DNA from: Formosa undariae
Lineage (GTDB): Bacteria > Bacteroidota > Bacteroidia > Flavobacteriales > Flavobacteriaceae
Reading direction: 5' to 3'
NCBI RefSeq assembly: GCF_042427615.1
Contig: NZ_JBHMEZ010000011.1
Coordinates: 124,001 to 188,000, forward strand
DNA: 64,000 nt
The notes under the pieces were generated by a model. That model ran no database searches, was not told the origin of the DNA, and saw only the letters and a list, made by a program, of their open reading frames with translations. A program made the translations under genes and the position numbers. Each line of letters opens with the position of its first letter. Positions within the stretch are counted from its first letter, which is position 1. Positions 59,899 through 64,000 of this stretch are shown piece by piece.

Positions 59899-62868
59899 AT
59901 GGCTGAAACAATAAGATTAAATAAAGTTTTACGTGAGTTAAACATCTCTATCGACCGTGCAGTAGATTTTTTGGAATCTAAAGGTATGGAAATCGATAAG
60001 CGTCCTACCACAAAAATTACTCAGGAAGTATATAACGTACTTTCTGGCGAATTTCAAACGGATGCTAATAAAAAGGTGGCCTCTCAAGAAGTAAGTGAAG
60101 CAAAGCTGAAAGAAAAAGAAGCCTTGCGTGAACAGCGTGAGCGTGAACTTGAAGCTAAACAAAAAGAAGAAGCTAAGAAGGAAGAAGCAAGGAAAGAGCA
60201 GGAAGTAGTAAAAGCCAAATCAACGCTCTCAGGTCCGAAGCAAGTAGGAAAGATCGACTTAGATCCAAAACCTAAACAAGTTTCTAAACCTGTAGAGAAA
60301 AAGGAAGAACCTGTTCAGCCAAAAGCTGAAGACGTTAAACCTGAAGTTGTTGCTCCTAAAGTAGAAGCTGTTAAAGCGGAAGTTAAGGACGTTAAGGTAG
60401 AAGAAAAACCTGTTGTTAAAGCTGAAGCTATTCCGGAGAAGAAGGAAGAAAAACCTGTTGTTAAACAAGAGGAAGCTAAAGTTCAAGACACACCAAAAGT
60501 GGAACATAAGCCAAAACCAGTTACTCCTCCTTCAAAACCTGCAAAATCTACTCCACCTCCAACTACTCCAAAACCTGTTCAAGAGGTTAAGAAAATAGAA
60601 ACTCCAAAACCATCTGTGCCCGTTAAAAAAGAAGAGCCAAAAGCTGAAGAAGAAAAACCGGTAGATGAGCGTATAGAAACGAAGTATACTAAACTTTCGG
60701 GACCGAAAATCGCAGGAGAGAAGATAGATTTATCTCAGTTTAATAAGCCTAAAAAGAAACCAGTTGTTAAACCTGGCGATAATGCAGCTGCAAATAAGAG
60801 AAAACGTCGTCGTATTAGTAAACCTGGAGATAACAAGTCTACTCCTGCTAAACCAGGAGGAACTGCTGGAGGACCAGGAAGACAAGTTAGACCAAGTACT
60901 TATAAAGGTAAAAGACCAGGTGGACCAGGTCAAGCTAGACGTCCGATTGTAAAAGAGGAGCCTAGTGAAGCAGATGTTCAAAAGCAAGTTAGAGAAACCT
61001 TAGAAAAACTTCAAGGTAAATCTAGTAAAGGTAAAGGTGCTAAATATCGTAGAGATAAAAGGGATCACCATAGAGAACAAAGTCAGAAAGATCTAGATCA
61101 GCAAGAAGTAGAAAGCAAAATCTTAAAAGTAACAGAATTTGTTACGGCTAGTGAAGTTGCAACTATGATGGATGTTCAAGTAACACAAATTATCTCGGCT
61201 TGTATGTCGTTAGGTATGATGGTTACGATGAACCAGCGTTTAGATGCAGAAACACTTTCTATTGTTGCAGACGAATTTGGTTACCAAGTAGAGTTTGTAA
61301 CTTCAGATCTTGAAGATAATATAGAAATAGTTGAAGATAAACCAGAAGATTTAATAGAACGTGCGCCGATTGTTACGGTAATGGGTCACGTAGATCACGG
61401 TAAAACTTCATTATTAGATTATATCCGTAAGGAAAATGTAATCGCAGGAGAATCAGGAGGAATTACACAGCATATTGGTGCTTATGGGGTTCAATTAGAA
61501 GGCGGACAAAAAATCGCATTCTTAGATACACCAGGTCACGAGGCCTTTACAGCGATGCGTGCTCGTGGTGCTCAAGTTACCGATTTAGCTATTATTGTAG
61601 TTGCTGCCGATGATGATATTATGCCGCAAACAAAAGAGGCTATTGCGCATGCTCAAGCAGCAAATGTGCCAATTATCTTTGCGATTAATAAAATTGATAG
61701 ACCTGCAGCGAATCCAGAACGTATTAAAGAACGTCTGGCACAAATGAACTTATTAGTAGAAGATTGGGGTGGTAAAATACAATCTCATGATATCTCTGCA
61801 AAAGTAGGAACAGGAGTAAAAGAATTATTAGAAAAGGTATTACTTGAAGCTGAATTATTAGAGCTTAAAGCAAATCCAAATAAATTTGCTTCAGGAACAG
61901 TTGTTGAAGCTTTCTTAGACAAAGGTCGTGGTTATATATCTACGATTTTAGTTCAAGCTGGAACATTAAAAATTGGTGATTACGTATTAGCTGGTAAAAA
62001 CAGTGGTAAGATAAAAGCCATGCATGATGAACGTGGTAACGAAGTGAAACAAGCTGGACCAAGTACACCTGTATCGATTCTAGGTTTAGATGGTGCGCCA
62101 CAAGCCGGTGATAAATTCAATGTATTTGAAGACGAACGTGAAGCAAAACGTATTGCAACCAAGCGTACTCAATTACAACGTGAGCAATCTGTACGTACAC
62201 AACGTCATATTACTCTAGATGAAATTGGTCGTCGTATTGCTTTAGGTGACTTCCAAGAATTAAATATTATTCTTAAAGGGGATGTTGATGGTTCTGTTGA
62301 AGCATTAACAGATTCATTCCAGAAATTATCTACTGAAGAGATTCAAGTCAATATTATTCATAAAGGTGTTGGTGCCATTACAGAAAGTGATGTGTTATTA
62401 GCTTCTGCATCAGATGCGATTATTATCGGATTTAATGTAAGACCAATGGGTAATGCTAGAACAATGGCAGATAAGGAAGAAATAGACATCCGTACTTACT
62501 CAATTATCTACGATGCCATTAACGATCTTAAAGATGCAATGGAAGGTATGTTATCTCCAGAGCTTAAAGAAGAGATTACAGGTACTGCAGAAATTAGAGA
62601 AATCTTTAAAGTATCTAAAATTGGTAGTATTGCAGGTTGTATGGTAACTAGCGGTAAAATTGTTAGAACAAACGGTATTCGTTTAATTAGAGACGGTGTT
62701 GTAGTTTATACAGGTGAATTAACCTCTTTAAAACGTTTTAAAGACGATGCTAAGGAAGTTGCTAAAGGATATGATTGTGGTATGCAAATTAAGAACTACA
62801 ATGACATTAAGGAAGGCGATGTAATTGAATCGTTCCATGAAGTAGAAATTAAAAAGAAACTTAAATAA
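59899..62868 (+). CDS. infB: Translation initiation factor IF-2
   Basis: The GTPase that places initiator tRNA on the ribosome. Its 989 residues include a small N-terminal IF2-N domain, a very long Lys/Pro/Glu/Val-rich low-complexity region (about 60-390, with many KPV and EEKP repeats and a Gly/Arg-rich end), then the G domain (GHVDHGKTSLLDYI at about 496-509, DTPGHEAFTAMRARG, NKID) and the C-terminal domains. The low-complexity part gives long open frames on other strands that are not genes. It closes the operon. Confidence 0.97.
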   Translation: MAETIRLNKVLRELNISIDRAVDFLESKGMEIDKRPTTKITQEVYNVLSGEFQTDANKKVASQEVSEAKLKEKEALREQRERELEAKQKEEAKKEEARKEQEVVKAKSTLSGPKQVGKIDLDPKPKQVSKPVEKKEEPVQPKAEDVKPEVVAPKVEAVKAEVKDVKVEEKPVVKAEAIPEKKEEKPVVKQEEAKVQDTPKVEHKPKPVTPPSKPAKSTPPPTTPKPVQEVKKIETPKPSVPVKKEEPKAEEEKPVDERIETKYTKLSGPKIAGEKIDLSQFNKPKKKPVVKPGDNAAANKRKRRRISKPGDNKSTPAKPGGTAGGPGRQVRPSTYKGKRPGGPGQARRPIVKEEPSEADVQKQVRETLEKLQGKSSKGKGAKYRRDKRDHHREQSQKDLDQQEVESKILKVTEFVTASEVATMMDVQVTQIISACMSLGMMVTMNQRLDAETLSIVADEFGYQVEFVTSDLEDNIEIVEDKPEDLIERAPIVTVMGHVDHGKTSLLDYIRKENVIAGESGGITQHIGAYGVQLEGGQKIAFLDTPGHEAFTAMRARGAQVTDLAIIVVAADDDIMPQTKEAIAHAQAANVPIIFAINKIDRPAANPERIKERLAQMNLLVEDWGGKIQSHDISAKVGTGVKELLEKVLLEAELLELKANPNKFASGTVVEAFLDKGRGYISTILVQAGTLKIGDYVLAGKNSGKIKAMHDERGNEVKQAGPSTPVSILGLDGAPQAGDKFNVFEDEREAKRIATKRTQLQREQSVRTQRHITLDEIGRRIALGDFQELNIILKGDVDGSVEALTDSFQKLSTEEIQVNIIHKGVGAITESDVLLASASDAIIIGFNVRPMGNARTMADKEEIDIRTYSIIYDAINDLKDAMEGMLSPELKEEITGTAEIREIFKVSKIGSIAGCMVTSGKIVRTNGIRLIRDGVVVYTGELTSLKRFKDDAKEVAKGYDCGMQIKNYNDIKEGDVIESFHEVEIKKKLK

Positions 62869-62885
62869 GTTTTATATATAGTAAT

Positions 62886-62917
62886 AAAAAAGGCGACCAT
62901 TTGGTCGCCTTTTTTTA
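62886..62917 (+). terminator. Terminator of rimP-nusA-infB
   Basis: AAAAAAGGCGACCA (62886-62899) and TGGTCGCCTTTTTT (62902-62915) form a very long stem followed by T, 18 nt after the infB stop. Confidence 0.93.
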
Positions 62918-62978
62918 TGCCTTTTAAAATGTGTAATGTGAGTCTTTCAATTGGTGCCTACCCAAGATTAATATGTTT

Positions 62979-63004
62979 AAAACAATGACATATGTCATTG
63001 TTTT
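62979..63004. repeat. Perfect 26-bp palindrome
   Basis: AAAACAATGACAT (62979-62991) is followed directly by its exact reverse complement (62992-63004) with no loop bases. It lies between the infB terminator and the convergent end of the SPOR gene. The lack of a spacer suits a dimeric protein-binding site better than a terminator. Confidence 0.6.
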
Positions 63005-63058
63005 GAATACGGCCCATTTTCGACCATTATTTGGTTAGAATGACTCTCAATATTAATG

Positions 63059-63454
63059 CTAATTTTTTGCCTTCGGTTTAAAGATAAATCCGTTTGGATA
63101 CTTTTGTTTTATCTCTTTTAATGCGCGATCTGCCTCTAATCGGGTACGGTAACTTCCAATCCATATCTTGTAGTTAGGTGTCTCGTAAACTAAAGTGCTT
63201 TCCCATTGGTCAAACGCATTTTTATAGGCGCTTAAAGTGCCTTCTGCATCGGCGCGGTTTCCAGAGTATATCTGGATTTTATAGCGATCTGTAGCGTTTT
63301 CGTCTTTATTCATTTCCTTTTTAATATCCAGTAGCTTTGTTATTTTTTCATCTTGATTAATGACTATACTACTTTCTTGTGAAAAGGTTTTCGTAGATAA
63401 TGCAAACACGGATAACCCGGTTAGTGTAATAAGCTTTATATTCAATAATTTCAT
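63059..63454 (-). CDS. SPOR-domain secreted/periplasmic protein
   Basis: The 131-residue protein has a signal peptide (ending KTFSQ, about residue 25), a short linker and a C-terminal SPOR domain (YKIQIYSGNRADAEGTLSAY ... YKIWIGSYRTRLEADRALKE), which binds denuded peptidoglycan strands. The ATG at 63454 is chosen; an in-frame TTG two codons upstream is less likely. It is divergent from the cytochrome gene, a neighbourhood common in flavobacteria. Its exact role is unknown. Confidence 0.88.
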   Translation of the reverse strand: MKLLNIKLITLTGLSVFALSTKTFSQESSIVINQDEKITKLLDIKKEMNKDENATDRYKIQIYSGNRADAEGTLSAYKNAFDQWESTLVYETPNYKIWIGSYRTRLEADRALKEIKQKYPNGFIFKPKAKN

Positions 63455-63471
63455 TTTCAAGTTATTTGCTG

Positions 63472-63479
63472 CAAATGTA
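63472..63479 (-). promoter_or_regulatory. -7 promoter element of the SPOR gene
   Basis: TACATTTG on the minus strand, 17 nt before the ATG at 63454. No well-placed TTG is seen upstream. Confidence 0.45.
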
Positions 63480-63576
63480 AATGTTATTCGTATAAAGATA
63501 TAATTATTTTTTATTTAGAATTTTTCTAAATTACATTTAACGGATCTATAACGTTTTTACAATCCACTTTAAATGT

Positions 63577-63584
63577 TATTTTTG
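63577..63584 (+). promoter_or_regulatory. -7 promoter element of the cytochrome gene
   Basis: TATTTTTG lies 80 nt before the cytochrome ATG at 63665. No TTG at the usual distance is seen. Confidence 0.4.
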
Positions 63585-63664
63585 TTCCAAATTTTATAAC
63601 TGATTTTTATCTGCTTTAGATTACTAAGTCATTCAAAAGTTAAGAAGTTAATTCAACAAATAAT

Positions 63665-64000
63665 ATGAAACAGGTGATTCACCGTAAATTAAGCAAAAAC
63701 ATCTTCCGTTTAGCTATAGTTTTTTTACTTGCGTTTACAACCTCTCTTTCGGCTCAAGGCGACCCGGCAAAAGGAAAAGCATTGTTTAACTCTAATTGTG
63801 CTGCTTGTCACCAGTTAGATAAAAAAATGACAGGACCTGCGTTGCGTGATATTGAAACACGTTTAAGTGAGGAAGCAGGAGTTGATAAAGAATGGATACA
63901 TTCTTGGATACGCAACAGTTCTGGACTTATTAAGTCTGGAGACGATTATGCCAATAAAATATTTAATGAGTATAATGGTGTTCCAATGACAGCATTCCCT
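63665..64000 (+). CDS. Cytochrome c, probably first subunit of alternative complex III (3' cut)
   Basis: The frame runs from the ATG at 63665 to the window end (112 residues visible). A basic N-terminus leads to a hydrophobic helix (LAIVFLLAFTTSLSAQ) and a signal cleavage near residue 31, then a c-type heme site CAACHQLDKK (CxxCH, near residue 48) and a MTGPAL stretch as in mono-heme cytochromes. By position after infB and the SPOR gene it is likely ActA, the first gene of the quinol-oxidising alternative complex III of flavobacteria. The rest of that operon is outside the window, so this is inference. Confidence 0.7.
   Translation, partial: MKQVIHRKLSKNIFRLAIVFLLAFTTSLSAQGDPAKGKALFNSNCAACHQLDKKMTGPALRDIETRLSEEAGVDKEWIHSWIRNSSGLIKSGDDYANKIFNEYNGVPMTAFP

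Noticed and set aside
59938..60987. Several open frames on the reverse strand and in other frames of infB
   Set aside because: They are shadows of the Lys/Pro/Glu-rich low-complexity region of IF-2.

Overview
The window is a chromosomal segment of a member of the Bacteroidota, most likely a marine Flavobacteriaceae. The evidence is the low GC content, promoters of the TAnnTTTG (-7) type often paired with an upstream TTG, few Shine-Dalgarno sites, the rplM-rpsI-rpsB-tsf and pyrH-frr blocks, the exbB-X-exbD-exbD cluster, the DUF2723 giant membrane protein, an ISAon1-type insertion sequence, and rimP-nusA-infB followed by a SPOR protein and what looks like the first gene of alternative complex III. 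The exact genus cannot be read from the sequence.

Region 1 (1-6000) is a TetR-TolC-HlyD-RND efflux operon read leftwards. The RND pump is cut by the window start. A perfect inverted repeat lies over the tetR promoter. Region 2 (6000-16000) holds a polyprenyl diphosphate synthase, the two 2-oxoglutarate dehydrogenase genes (sucA, odhB), an orphan LuxR-type response regulator with a retropepsin-like protease, TatD, asparaginase and tRNA-Ser(GGA). Region 3 (16000-26700) has the ExbB/ExbD energy-transducing operon, a beta-barrel, rpoN (sigma-54), asnS, an MMPL/RND exporter and another outer-membrane barrel. Region 4 (26800-31300) is translation housekeeping: frr, pyrH, tsf, rpsB, rpsI and rplM, with several terminators or attenuators. 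Region 5 (31500-37000) is mixed: a DUF2853 protein, a methyltransferase, an aspartate-dehydrogenase-like protein, a degenerate 2-hydroxyacid dehydrogenase, a DJ-1/PfpI protein and a TspO-like membrane protein.

Region 6 (about 37000-42700) is an AT-rich accessory island between tspO and polA. It starts with a broken DUF3427 helicase remnant, then a HigB-like toxin with an HTH-ImmA/IrrE fusion. Next comes a tightly coupled three-gene operon on the minus strand: a thymidylate-synthase-fold enzyme with Asp where dUMP-using enzymes have Asn, a uracil-DNA-glycosylase-like protein, and a protein resembling the alpha-glutamyl/putrescinyl thymine pyrophosphorylase clade 3 family. A NUDIX hydrolase gene lies just upstream on the same strand. 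This is the best candidate for an undescribed system, plausibly one that makes, senses or removes modified pyrimidines in DNA.

Region 7 (42700-53500) carries polA, a TetR-aldehyde dehydrogenase pair, a metallophosphoesterase, a thioredoxin-fold protein without the redox cysteines, a polysaccharide deacetylase and the DUF2723 protein. Region 8 (53580-56300) is a tRNA-Gln(TTG), an ISL3/ISAon1 insertion sequence with its transposase split over two frames, and six imperfect palindromic repeats with a long-short-short periodicity. Region 9 (56400-64000) has a small secreted protein, a tandem UspA, the rimP-nusA-infB operon with a strong terminator in its leader, a SPOR protein and the start of a cytochrome c gene.
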